From: Culex pipiens pallens
Taxonomy: Eukaryota > Arthropoda > Insecta > Diptera > Culicidae
DNA: 64,000 nucleotides
Direction: 5' to 3'
NCBI RefSeq assembly: GCF_016801865.2
Contig: NC_068937.1
Location: 372,001-436,000 of the forward strand
Below the pieces are notes generated by a model that was given only the letters and a program-made list of their open reading frames with translations, was not told the DNA's origin and ran no database searches. A program made the position numbers and the translations under genes. Positions 12,541-23,744 of this stretch are shown piece after piece (position 1 is the stretch's first letter; each line of letters opens with the position of its first letter).

Positions 12541-12830
12541 GTTAAGAACACTTGGAAAATTTGCCAACCAATTATTGATTTCCTTAGGAGGTATTTCAAT
12601 AATTAAAAAAAACAACATTCAAATTTTCAATTTTTTATACAGGTTTTGGGTCAAAGTCCACATTTTATGACCAAGATAATGTCCTTGGCAAAATTGGACA
12701 AAGTTTGCCTTTATTTCTAGTAGTTTTTACCCTAAATAAAATATAATTACAAATTTAATTATAGAAATTCTTGGAGGGGATATATAAAAAATCAACAACA
12801 ACTTATAAATGTTCAACTTAAAAAAAAATA
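12541..12830 (+). repeat. solitary diverged monomer of the 217-bp satellite
   Basis: In order it carries ACACTTGGAAAATTTGCC, ATTGATTTCCTTAGG, AGGTATTTCAATAATTAAA, CATTTTATGACC, AAGATAATGTCCTTGGC and AAAATTGGACAAAGTTTGCC. It then runs into a second partial unit (TTGGAGGGGATATATAAAA). This is the same order and strand as the main array at 32.6-57.7 kb. It is much more diverged than any core monomer and shares edge-type wording (CACTTGGAAAATTT). Confidence 0.85.
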
Positions 12831-14115
12831 GGGATGAAAGAACACACATTATTTGTTATTCTCACCTACCCGGAACTACATATCACGATTTTTTGTTCCT
12901 TTCAAAACAATAATTTAAATTTTAATTCAAGCGAAACATGTTTAAATGTTTAAAACATGTTTAAAATGAGTATTTTCCTTCTTTTTAAATTGTTAGGTTT
13001 TGTTTAAAAAACTGATTTTATCTCATCGTGGTGAGGTAGTGCCTATCTTACTCAAAAATCAAAGTAGTTATGTCGTGACATTACCGGAATGCCGATGAAT
13101 AGTTTAGTTAATCGAGAGGTACTAGAAAGTCAATGATTGCATTCTAGGAACTTGACAAAATCTTCGCAGTGATTGAAATTTCAATTTCCTACCCCTGTCT
13201 CAAATCTGACAGCTAAAATCTAAAAATAATAAGTAATAAATGTAAATAATGACCCAACAAACACACACACACCCACTCATCTTACTTCCAACTCTTCCAT
13301 GGCCGTCTGTGGTTAATGCAACTGAAATATTTACGACCCTCTCGCCGCACAACAACAAAGGTCCCATGACGACGACAGCCAGCAGCAGGCCATGCTGGAT
13401 GCTGCTATTTACGTAAGGTTTTGAGCCCAGAACAACAACAGGACTCGGACTCGGATTCAGCAGGAGGACGATGCTGTCGACATGACAATAATAAAGTGTG
13501 TCCCTTCTGTGTAAATTCCACCCGCAAGTGCTGACAGTCCAGTCAGTACGGGGGTGGATGGCCATTACGGCATGAATATATTCAATCGAACAATAAATGC
13601 AGCATCAGCAGTTGTTGCTCCTCATTTGGTTGATGAATCTTGGGCATTGTTGTTCTCGAGTTAATTTACGTTTGTTGCACAAATAGTCCCATCCCATCCC
13701 ACCACAATTGGGGCTGGATGTCACCGTCAAGCTCAAAAGGAGTGATTTATTGATGATAATTTCTGCCAGAGAATGATGATCTCATTTCCCATTCTCGCCA
13801 ACCAAGCAGCAGCAGACCTAATTGAGTCACACTTCTGGACGATTGCCAGCAAAAGATACAAGTCGATAAAAAAAGTGCCAACGAGCTCTTGGTATAATGG
13901 CACCGAGAATTATATCCAACCATAAAATAAAAATGACAATGATGCCAGACAATGTGGCGCGACGGATTTTGCAAGTACAGTAAAGACTCACTAAATTCGA
14001 AAGAAAAAGCGATTCCCAACCAAAGAGATTACAAGATAGCTCAACATTACACTACAACCAGCCACCCAAAAAAAGAAAGGAAGTTTCCTAAAAGTTCCTT
14101 TACCCCTCACCATAA
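12831..14115. other. non-coding stretch, partly GC-balanced
   Basis: 13260-13560 and 13680-13860 have a more even composition with CAG/CAA-rich phrases, of the kind seen in conserved non-coding or UTR sequence. No exon with splice signals could be supported. Confidence 0.4.
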
Positions 14116-14255
14116 CCTACGGGGTCGTGCATAAACCACGTGGCCTTTTTTTGGAGTATTTTTGACCCCCCCCTCCCCCCTCATGGTTTTTCGTGGTTTC
14201 ACAGCAAACCCCCCCCCCCCCCTATATGACCACGTGGCTTTTTCCTCCCAAGCGA
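14116..14255. mobile_element. poly-C MITE-like element, copy 1 (left end complete)
   Basis: Starts GGGGTCGTGCATAAACCACG, continues through a T run, a C-rich core (CCCCCCCTCCCCCC, CATGGTTTTTCGTGG, then C14), and a second GACCACGTGG. The complementary end (GCACGACCCC) is missing here but present at the copy ending near 17981. The core of both copies has the same orientation. Confidence 0.65.
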
Positions 14256-14803
14256 AAAATCTAAAAAAAAAAAAACAAAATTAGTTTAGATTTCAAAAAT
14301 GTTTATCCACAAATTATATGCTGTCAGTGGGGATGACTTTGGGTCAAAAAACGATATTACTGTTGTTATTTTAACACAGTAAAAACATTTCAAATTATAT
14401 CGAAATAAACAATGTTGAGGAATGTTCCTAAATGATTTACCAACATTTTCCCAGAAGTTGAGTATAATCACAGGTACAGAAAGTAAAAAAAAACTCTCAA
14501 CAAAACAAGAAACTAAGTAAAACATATGCATTCAAAATTATGGAATTGCAGTGCAATTAATTGCATCCAGAATAAATATGCTTTAAGAATTAAAACTACT
14601 TTGTTATATAATCAGCATTCATGATTTAATTAAAATGCGCTTTTAAATATTTTCATTAAATCAAAATTATTAAATAAAAAAAAAGTTTTGTTTCAGGAAA
14701 AAATATTTTTATATTATTTTAAGGAAATTATCTAAATATGAAAGCTTATATTTATGTTAATATTAATTTTATTCCTAACATTCATAAAAATCCAATCTAA
14801 AGC

Positions 14804-14969
14804 TACAGTGGACTCTCTGGCTGTCGATCTTCTCGATATCAATATTGCTCCAGCTGTCAATAAATTTTTCAGTCCCTTTAAATAGATTGCTTTGATTTTC
14901 CGTTCTATAATTTGATCACTCCCGCTCTCGACGGTCCCTTCAATATCGACAACGAGAGAGTCCACTGTA
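14804..14969. mobile_element. MITE with ACAGTGGACTCTCT termini
   Basis: TACAGTGGACTCTCT is at the left and AGAGAGTCCACTGTA at the right, with further pairing (TGTCGAT / ATCGACA). TA at both ends fits a Tc1/mariner/pogo-type non-autonomous element of 166 bp. No ORF of its own. Confidence 0.85.
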
Positions 14970-14999
14970 CTTTTCTTTTTAATTAAACATGATTGATTC

Positions 15000-15680
15000 C
15001 AAAGATTCAGTGTGTCCAAAAAAAGTCGAGTTGTGTAATTTATTTCTGCAACTATTTTTAAAAAAGGTACCTAAAAATTGCTATAACTTGAAAACGGTGC
15101 ACTTTATGAAAATTTCACTGTAATTCAATTTTACATCGAAAAATAAAGTTGAAATTTTTTTGCGTTGAAAATTTGCGATAAATATATCGATTTTTTTAAA
15201 TCATTATTGATTTAAAAATTCATAACTCAAACAAAGATTTTTTGCCCGTTCTGGAAATTTCTGAAAATTAAAAAAATACAAAAACCTGTTTAAGTGACAA
15301 AATGTGAAACAAAAAATCAGCAAAATAAATAACCATTTATCATTTTTTTCAGTGTAGTCCATATCCATACCTACAACTTTGCCGAAGACACGTAATAGAT
15401 AAAAAAATTCCTTCAAAAGATACAGATTTTTGAATTTTCATATTTCAATTTGTATGGAAAACTATATGGACAAACTAATGATGCAAAATGGCTTCTTTGA
15501 GCATACCGAAGGCATCAAAAAAGTTTCAGACCGATTTTGTAGACCGATTTTGTAGAGAATTGCACGGCTGTACAAACAAAAGTTATGTGAAAATAATCGA
15601 AAAAATCGATTTCGTGTCTTTGGCAAAGTTGTAGACAACGCGCTAAAAACCATTCTTTTAATCATGGACCGCCAAATTGT
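15000..15680. repeat. decayed member of the CTACAACTTTGCCG foldback family
   Basis: Contains CCTACAACTTTGCCGAAGAC, a GTATGGA…GGACAA stretch, AATGATGCAAAATGGCTTC and AAAAAAGTTTCAGACCG in the same order as the right arm of the large hairpin at 23.7-25.2 kb, but strongly diverged. A second AAAGTTGTAGACAACGCG near 15625 suggests inverted structure. Confidence 0.55.
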
Positions 15681-16935
15681 TTAAGTCTTACTCTTACTTT
15701 AAATTGAATTTGCTGTCGACTACGTGTTTTGATAAATTTAAAAAAAGATTGAGCTTAAATTTGGAATTGATTTTACAATATATTTTCAGTTGTTTAAATA
15801 GGCTATCTGAATGATTAGGAAATTATCTACGATTTAAGATTTTTGATCCAACTTTTGGTTGCTGAGATATTACCTCAAAATATATACAAAAAAATAATTA
15901 AATATAAGTTATTTTTCCAATCTTTTCAATATCTTTGAAATTATTAACACTGGGACGCCCAACGTATGTCCAATATACACGGATGCCCAAGTCTCCCTAA
16001 AACGTTGGAACGGTAACTTCAACTCGCAGGTTTTCGGGCTTGTCTCCGCGGAATTTCTGGCGTTTTTTTACAAGAGCAAACAACAGTTGGAACGACATTT
16101 TTGATCGCAAAAATTACAGATTTGATCAAATCGAGCTATGCAAAGTTTTAAGATCATCTAGACATCCTTATAATTCACTCAAAAAAAATTGTCCCGGTTG
16201 GTTGAGTAATGCCCGAGAACCAACGAGTTGAAAAAACCGTTCCATCTTTTTAAGGAGTTTTATTTATGTTGATCTTTAACGGCATTGTATTGAAATTTAT
16301 TTCACATATTGATATCGGTATTTGAAAATTAAGTGACTCTTTTAAACTCAAATTATTTTAATGTGTCTATATATTTGAGTGGTTTTATTTGAGGTATGAA
16401 GTTGAAGTTATAGGACATTTTCCCAGCTTAACCCTCTAATACTCAAATTTTTTTCGAATTTTTTTATTTTTCCCGTGTTCAGGAAGTCATTTTGAGCAAC
16501 TTTTGTTCTACAAAAAACTTTACTTCTCTTGTTTTATGTTTTGCTTGTTTAATTTTAAGTATTTTAGTTTGCATTTATCTTGTTTAGTTTATGTTTGTTT
16601 TTGGTAGTATTTGGCCTATTTTCAAATTTTTTCTTGTTTTTACAGTCACTTTTTAATTTTGCTTGTTTTTCACATTTTCTGCTACAAAATAGCACCATTT
16701 TCATTAAAATTGTAACAAATCCCGTCTAAAGGCGGGGTTGGGTTCTTCGATCACTTATAGGACCAATAATCACCGTAGCTAAGATCTAAGATTTTGAAAA
16801 TATATTTCTACATCTACTTTCAATGCAAATTTGCAAGCACATTTTTAGCTACAAGATACCATTAACATAAAAAAGAAATTTTGTTTGCATTTTTAGGGTA
16901 TATTAACTTTGGATACTGTCACTTTATTTTTTAAC
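15681..16935. other. non-coding AT-rich stretch
   Basis: No exon, RNA gene or repeat boundary that I can support. Confidence 0.4.
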
Positions 16936-17600
16936 AGTTCGTCAGCTGTGTGCTATCTTGTGACAACGACCATTTAGTACTATTCGAAAAAATCGATTTT
17001 TAAAGTTTGATGATAAATATTTTCAAAACTATGAATGGTAGAGCCAAATTTTTTGAAGCAATCGGTTCGCAAGCAATCGGTTTGTATACTATCGCTTAAC
17101 AAACGCTCCAAGTTTCAACTAATTTGGTTACACCAGTTAAAAGATGCAGTAAATTATGTAATCAAAAATCTGAAAAGCACGTGTCACAAGTGTGTTTCGA
17201 AAGTAAAATTGTACTACGTGTCATAAGTGTGCACAGAATTTCCATACAAACAAAAATAGACTTAAATCAATAGTTTATCCGACTTAATCAGTATATTTTC
17301 AAAAAAAAAAAGATTGTATCGCCTTCAGAAAATGTGTATCAACAGAAATTTGTGAAAAACAAGACAAATTTTCCACATTTTCAAACAACATGTATGACGT
17401 GTCACAAGTGTGCACGATCATTTTGATGATAAATTGGTCTATGTCACAAGTGTGTATTGCGATATCCGGGAAACGGAAGCGAGTTTCCAAAATCGGGTTA
17501 AAGCATCTTGTAGTGTTTGTAAAGTATAGCAAAACGTCATCAATAACTCATTTTTGACCAAAATGGTCTATGTCACAAGATAGCACACAGCTGACGAGCT
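16936..17600. mobile_element. inverted-repeat element with iterated GTCACAAGTGTG motifs
   Basis: The left end AGTTCGTCAGCTGTGTGCTA continuing TCTTGTGAC is mirrored at the right end (GTCACAAGATAGCACACAGC, then TGACGAGCT). Between them the phrase GTCACAAGTGTG or a close variant occurs at 17183, 17220 (GTCATAAG), 17401 and 17443, and the right terminus repeats GTCACAAG at 17572. No long ORF is present, so it is non-autonomous if mobile. Confidence 0.7.
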
Positions 17601-17854
17601 TTTAAACTTTTGTAAGAAGGAATTACATGAGTATTAAAAAGTGTTCATTCAATAACAGGCTCAAAGTATTGATATGAATCTGCTGATATACATAATTAAA
17701 TATTGAATTGGAAAATATTGTGACATTGAAATATAAGCAATAATTCTAAACACAATAGTTGTGTGATTTTAAAGTGTAACAAAAAATGTATGCATATAAG
17801 TAAACTTAATGAGCGTATTTTTTTGTTTTTTTTTTATAGAAAAGATTTTTTTTA

Positions 17855-17981
17855 AAGGCCACGTGGTCAGCCGTCGACCCCCCCCCTCCCCCCCATGGCT
17901 TTTCATGGTTTTTTTCGGTCAGATTTTGGACCCCCTCCCCCCCCCTAAGGAGACCACGTGGTTTATGCACGACCCCTACAG
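17855..17981. mobile_element. poly-C MITE-like element, copy 2 (right end complete)
   Basis: Starts GGCCACGTGGTCAGCC, then GACCCCCCCCCTCCCCCCC, CATGGCTTTTCATGG, a second C tract, GACCACGTGG and TTTATGCACGACCCC. Its outer end is the inverse of the left end of the copy at 14116. The trinucleotide TAC lies just outside both outer ends, which could be a target duplication of a 3.9-kb unit. Confidence 0.65.
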
Positions 17982-19160
17982 CTTAAGTAACCACAATGAA
18001 CTTGTGCAGCATTTTTTTTTATGGCCGCTCATCCCTTATTTTCTACACGTTTCAAGTGGTGAAAATCACGAAGAAAGCAACCTTTTTTCTGATGGGGGCG
18101 AGGAGGGAAGGTAAGCCCTTATTTTGGCCTTTAGTTTCAATTGCTTTTTGTAATCAACCGAAGCAGATGGACCGCCGCCAACTTGGTTTAGAGTTTGTGT
18201 GTATGGTTGTGTGTTTGCTGTGCAAGTTCATCTTTGGACGTCGGAACTCGGCGCCGCCTACTGTATTGGTTGGCCAGGGCAGGGTTAAGGTGAAACAGAT
18301 TTTCAGGCAAAAAGTTTCGCCAGTCTGCCAGTGTGTAGGAAAAAGTTAGTGATTAAATTAAGCTTTGCTTTTGTTTCTTGCTGTTTTCCACCTGAACTTG
18401 GTGGTGGCCAGTCGAGGTGGTCGTCCCACCGGATGAAGGGAAAAACTCTACTAGTAGAACTAGCCAGTTCTGTAGGACTTTCGTCCGGTGGTCATGGGTT
18501 GGTGGGATGGGAGAGAGAAAAGTGTGTGCGAGGTGTTGGTCCTGAAAAGGAATTAATTTGTTTTCAAGTAGTGCTGAGCAGTTTCGTAGCGATACCATCA
18601 CTTCTGGGAGTTAAACAAGCTACACCCGGAAGGGTTGGCTGCACTGCGATAACTGCTGGAAATTTCCTCTTTTATGGCATGCTTCGATGGGAGGATTTGG
18701 AAGGCTCTGTAACGGGTTTTACAGTTTTATTTAAACTCATCAGCTGTATTTTAAATTAAAGTAAGATTTTTTTAGAAATGTTAGAAACTATGTTGGTGTA
18801 CCATGCGTCTCCATTAAAGTTAAAAATATCTATTTGAGTGATTTATTTCAAAAGTGGTGAAGAAGGAGATTATCTCTAGCTCCGATTTGGCTGAAAATTT
18901 CAGAGTTGAATGATGCAGAAAAAGAGCACTCAAAGACTAAGGACAGGCATTGGAAATCAAGAGCCCAAAAACATTAAAAATCTTAAAAAAGGGTCATAAA
19001 ACCCCAATGTAAATTTTTATGTACAATGGTAAAAATCACGATTTATAACCAATTCGGATCACTGTTTTTTTATGCAAAAAAAAACTGACAAGACAATATC
19101 TCATTTTGGATCAACTACGGTCGGTCGGTATGATTAATTTATCAACATTGATTAAAAAAT
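17982..19160. other. non-coding stretch
   Basis: 18100-18720 is GC-balanced with one 142-codon ORF. It shows no recognisable domain and no splice context, so I leave it uncalled. Confidence 0.4.
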
Positions 19161-19730
19161 CAATTTTAAACCCGTTTTTTATTAGGCTCAAACTTTGTGG
19201 TGGCTTTTCCTATGATCAAAGAAGCCATTTTGTGTCATTGGTTCACCCATACAAGTCTCAACAATTTTAGCAGCTGTCCATACAAACGTCTGCCTGTGTG
19301 GATCAATTGGACCGCGCACTGGACTCACAATCCAGAGGTCGCCGGTTCGAATCCCGAGGCAGACGCAAAAATTCTAAGTGTTATTATAGGTATTCGGTGC
19401 CCTCTCCCCATGCCATACCTTCACACTTAGGAGACCCGGGAGGCGGAGTCTTGTCGCAAAAAGAACGGTACACGCCTGTGGATCCGTTGACGAAACCGCA
19501 AGGTTTAAGAGGGCCACATTATAAGGTGTTACGTCGATTCCATACAAAAATGGTACGTAAGTATTCGAAAATCTGTAACTTTTGAAGGAATTTTTTGATT
19601 AATTTGGTGTTTTCGGTAAGTTGTAGTTATTAATGAGGACTATTTAGCAAAAAAACAGATACAAAGAAAAAATTATGCCGATTTTTTTAATTAACGTTTT
19701 TCACACAAAAAAAACGATTCCCAAAATCTT
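19160..19730. mobile_element. arm of the CTACAACTTTG foldback family, split by a SINE
   Basis: 19190-19286 (ACTTTGTGGTGGC, TTTTGTGTCATTGGTTCACC, CATACAAGTCTC, GCAGCTGTCCATACAAA) matches the start of the left arm at 23.8 kb. The match resumes after 19539 (CCATACAAAAATGG, GTAACTTTTGAAGG, TTAATTTGGTGTTTTCGG, AGTTGTAG, GAGGACT). The intervening 253 bp is a separate tRNA-like element. Confidence 0.8.
19287..19539 (+). mobile_element. tRNA-derived SINE-like insertion with target-site duplication
   Basis: It begins with a tRNA-like segment: acceptor-type stem GTCTGCC (19288) pairing with GGCAGAC (about 19357), anticodon stem CTGGA/TCCAG around loop CTCACAA (anticodon CAC, Val-like), and a strong B box GGTTCGAATCC. 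The T stem has mismatches, so it is not a clean tRNA gene. About 150 bp downstream a second B-box-like GTCGATTCC ends the element, recalling the two-tRNA layout described for Culex Twin SINEs. CCATACAAA stands on both sides (19278-19286 and 19540-19548) as a target duplication. Confidence 0.8.
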
Positions 19731-19731
19731 T

Positions 19732-20230
19732 CACGGTATGGAGGAAGCAAAATATGATAAATCGAAAACACGCATAGGAGATTTATACGTAGAAAGTAGT
19801 GTTTCACCTTCCTGATTAAGAATATGTTCGATTCAAAATATTCTATCGGTCAAAATCGCGTTTTTCACAAAAAAATATGTTTTTTCATACTAATGGAGAC
19901 GCACGGTAATAAATAAAAATAAAAAAAAAATAAAAAAAGTACTTATTTCGAAAGTTTATGCTAATCAAAGGTAAAAAATGTAAAACATTTTGAAACACGT
20001 CATATAATAAGGCTTATTAACAAATTATTAGAATTTACTTGAGCCACCATGCGCCTCCTCCCATGGTACTTTATATGGGAAATCACAGTTTTTCTGAAAA
20101 ACCCAATTTTCACCGACAGAATATTTTGAATCGAACATATTCTTAATCAGGAAGGTGAAACACAACTTTTTACGTATAAATCTCCCATGTGTGTTTTCGA
20201 TTTATAATATTTTGCTTCCTCCATACCGTG
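19732..20230. mobile_element. 0.5-kb foldback element with about 130-bp arms
   Basis: The left arm starts CACGGTATGGAGGAAGCAAA and includes AAATCGAAAACACGCAT, GTTTCACCTTCCTGATTAAG and GATTCAAAATATTCT. The right arm repeats these inverted, ending TTTTGCTTCCTCCATACCGTG. The central about 200 bp is AT-rich and non-coding. Confidence 0.85.
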
Positions 20231-20711
20231 CTTTATTTCTTTTTTTTATTACCTTCTGTCAAGAAAGGTCGCAAAGTTAATCTTTAAAAATTGATTTACA
20301 CGGATAAAAGTGATCCACGGAGGAATATATTTACGTTTATAGTGCAAATGCAGCATTAATAAATTCCTTCGTTGTTCTAAAAATTCATGAACACAATTCA
20401 CGATTACGAGAGTTGTTTTTTTTTGTGTAAAAATACATTTTAAACCTTTTTTGATTGTACAAAGGAGTTCTAAAAACATAAGTTCTATCAAAGTGAAAAA
20501 ATAATATCAGTAATTTATACTCAATTTTAGGACTTAGTTGCTCGCCTCCTTTTTTTAATTTTTGTTTTTTTTATGTTTAACCCTTTTAGGCCTAAATTTT
20601 GAAGAAAAAAAATCATTTAAAGATGTGAAAATGGTTTTTAGAGCCTTACGAAAACTGTAGACTAGATTAGAAAATTTTGATTTTGGGTCAATATGAACAA
20701 TGAGACCTAAA
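20231..20711. other. non-coding stretch
   Basis: Nothing recognised. Confidence 0.4.
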
Positions 20712-20841
20712 CTGCCCATGTTCGCATAAATGTCCCATATGCAAAAACAGCAAGCTGAGAAAAACGCATTTTGAACCAAACTGCATCAATAACTCGAAAT
20801 CGATGAAAATGCATATGGGACATTTATGCGATCATGGGCAG
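20712..20841. mobile_element. MITE, CTGCCC family, copy 1
   Basis: The termini CTGCCCATGTTCGCATAAAT and ATTTATGCGATCATGGGCAG are inverted and continue into GTCCCATATGC / GCATATGGGAC. TAAA flanks both ends. The middle (AACAGCAAGCTGAGAAAAAC, AAACTGCATCAATAACTC) recurs in the element at 25560. Confidence 0.85.
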
Positions 20842-20890
20842 TAAAATGGTTGAGGGAACAAAAATCACAAAAATCCGCAACTTTTGAGTA

Positions 20891-21202
20891 GGGTGCCCAG
20901 AAAAAATGACCCCCTGCTCCACAAGCGGAAAACGGTTTATTGGGTTATTTTAAGCATCTGTGCAAATTTTGAGCAAAATTGATTGAGATTAACCGATTGA
21001 TACCCGAGCCTAAAGTTTGTGAAAATGTTTTTCATGCATACATTTTTTCGATTTTTCCCATACAAACTTCACCTTCGAGTATCAATGGGTAAATGTTGAC
21101 CGATTTTGCTCATATTTGGCTCAGAGTCCTAAAATAGGTCAAGGAACAATATTTAGCTTGTGGAGCGAGGTTTTGAGAAAAAGTCCCATACTCTGGGCAC
21201 CC
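20891..21202. mobile_element. foldback MITE with GGGTGCCCAG termini and TA duplication
   Basis: GGGTGCCCAGA at the left and CTCTGGGCACCC at the right, with TA outside each. The arms pair along much of the 312 bp, for example GCTCCACAAGC / GCTTGTGGAGC, GAGCAAAATTG / CGATTTTGCTC, and TGATACCCGAG / CGAGTATCA. Confidence 0.85.
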
Positions 21203-21204
21203 TA

Positions 21205-23744
21205 ATTTTGAGCCATCGAAAATACGGACGAAAATGTTACCGGCGAGTTATGTTTTTTGATAAAAAATGTCTCTTTCAAAATTGGCCCAAAAATAAAAAA
21301 AATCAAAAAACATAAAACTTTCCATGAATATAAAAGTCTAATCTAAAACAATCCAAAATGATTTTCCACTTTGATAATCATATTTGGCATGTTTTAGTTT
21401 GTTTAAAAATATTTTGAATTTTCATGAAATTCTGATGAACAGAACCGTAAGTAATATCGTAAAATTTTGAAATCAAGTCTAACATTTCAACAGGGCATAG
21501 AACAATCGTCCAACTGCATGCGAAACTTATTTTGGGATACCGTGGAGATTTTCCCATGTTCCCTTTAAAAAAGTGGAGCATCAACACTTCCAAATCCCTT
21601 TCCTAGTCTCTGGAGCGTGGTGAAGATGGGGACAGCCAGCAATGGACGGCTGTCATGGTGTTGAGAATCTGGTTCAGATGGAGTTGGTTTTATTCACAAT
21701 TATCAATTCCTAAGCAATTTGTTTTGGAAAATCATCACATCTCGGATTAGTTTTCAAAAAGACGTAAGAGCCATTGGTTAACAAAGCCTTTTTTGCATCG
21801 GTATTCAACCTACTTACGAAAAAACAATTTCAAAAATGCTTGAGATTGTTCATCTACACGTCCTTCAATCGCCCTAAACTTCAAACAAATGAAATAATGT
21901 TTCAATTTTGAGAAAAACGAAAATTAGTGCCGGAGATCGCGGTGGCTCTTATGCCTTTTTGAAAAATCATCCGAGACATATACATGGCGAAATCCAGTCT
22001 GCAATCCACTAAAAAACGTCTCCAAGCGAAGAAAAATCATGATTAAACTTTGAACAATATTTACAAAAAAACATGTTTATTAGCAAAACTGCCACTAAAC
22101 AGATTATCTCATTCCAAGTGCAAAACCCAACAACAAACCGAAAAAAAACAACAAATCAACTTTGATCTTCCCGCATCCTGTGACGAGGAAAACAGTACCG
22201 ACGCCCACCACCACCCAGCCTGCTGTGATTGCGTGCCAAGTTTGTTAATGCAAATTGCGTGTTTATTTACCTTTCGTGCGCGTGGTTATGTTTTCTTCGC
22301 CAAGTCTTATTATAGCCTCCCCACCAGCACCAGGTTGTTGGCAATGATGATGGTCCAAAGTATGAGTTCCGCAAACAGAAATTAAAGAATACCAATAAAA
22401 GCACCAACTTTGTGTGGCGCGCAGTTATCCTCTCGCGGCTGCTTGCAGGCTGGTTGAAGGGGAAAGTTTCCACCAGCACATCATCAAGCAACTCATTAAA
22501 AGCAACCGATCGAGGGAGGAGCGACGACTTTGGAAGAAATGAAATAAAGCCAATGGGGGATGAGAAAATTCATAAAAAAGAAGCATATGCAGCATGCTCA
22601 CGTAATTCCGGAGCAGAATTAAGACAAGATTAGAAGCGGTGTGGCTCTCGAATCGAAAACATCATCATCATCATCCAAGGATGCCTTGGATAGCCTTAGG
22701 AACCCGTGCACGGGTAGGACAAACTTTTTCGATCAACTTTTTGCTGGTTTTGTGAAGTTTTTTTCTGATCCAATTTTTCTTGTTTTATGTCTTCCTCTGC
22801 TCATAGCACTATATTCGAGCCCGGAAAATTGAGCAGCCCTTTGTTGGTTTCTTTTTGCCTTGTTATTACGACGAAGATTTTTTTTAAAGATTTAAGGTCG
22901 TTTGTCATCACTTGAAAAAAGTCAAACAGTGAAATTGATTAATCACTTTTATTTATTTTATATATAATTGTTTTTGTTTTCTTGTTTGGGCTGCAGTTTT
23001 CGTGTTTTGTTTTTTTTATGGTTAAATAAATTCATTACGGTATAGTAATAGCTTCAATTGGTAATATTACTTGCGTTTTTTGCCATTACAATTATGCAAT
23101 TCAGTTTTTTCTTCTTTTATTTTTGATTCGGTTAGGAGTGGAGGGTAGTAATAATTTCGACGAGTATTCTCGTCATTTTCCTAATGCATTTGTTATAAAT
23201 TCCATGTTTCACCTTTCTTTCTTTTTGCTGTCAAATGTTCCATTAAGCGCATGTTTTGTTTTTTTTTTGTTTCGTAACAATTATTCGACGTAAGTGTTGT
23301 TGTTAAGTATTTTTTTGGATGCTGAGTATCGCAACAGTAACTGCCGAAATAATTTGAGTTCGTTTTCCAGCTAGGTAGTGTTTCACTAATTGATGCCCGT
23401 TTATTTGATGATTGACAGATGCTTTGCTCGGTGACGTTCGCTCGACGCAGTCATACGCTCTCACTTCCAAACACACACATACACATTTTCATGACAGTCA
23501 CGCAAAGAAGAACGCGCTCGTAACTCAAAGCCAACTTTGATCCCGAAAAACTGGACTAGCACGCACGTTGTGCTTGTGCAAGGTAGATGGATTGTATGAG
23601 GTAAGGCAGATTCATATAGAGAAATTCAGAAAAGAGAAAATGTTATCATTTTTTGGGAAAACTTCATCCAATTTCCCTGTTTTTTTTTAACATTAAATTA
23701 AAAACCGTACTGAAAAAAATCCGGTGAAATTTGCACGAAAAGCT
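21205..23744. other. non-coding stretch
   Basis: 22180-22830 is GC-balanced but no exon is supported. A small CAT run (about 22662-22675) is present. 22900-23340 is T-rich. Confidence 0.4.

Noticed and set aside
18331..18759. 142-codon ORF
   Set aside because: No recognisable domain, no splice signals, and composition similar to its non-coding surroundings.
19288..19358. Functional tRNA-Val(CAC) gene
   Set aside because: The acceptor and anticodon stems pair, but the T stem has mismatches, and it is embedded in a 253-bp unit with its own target duplication, so it is better read as a SINE.
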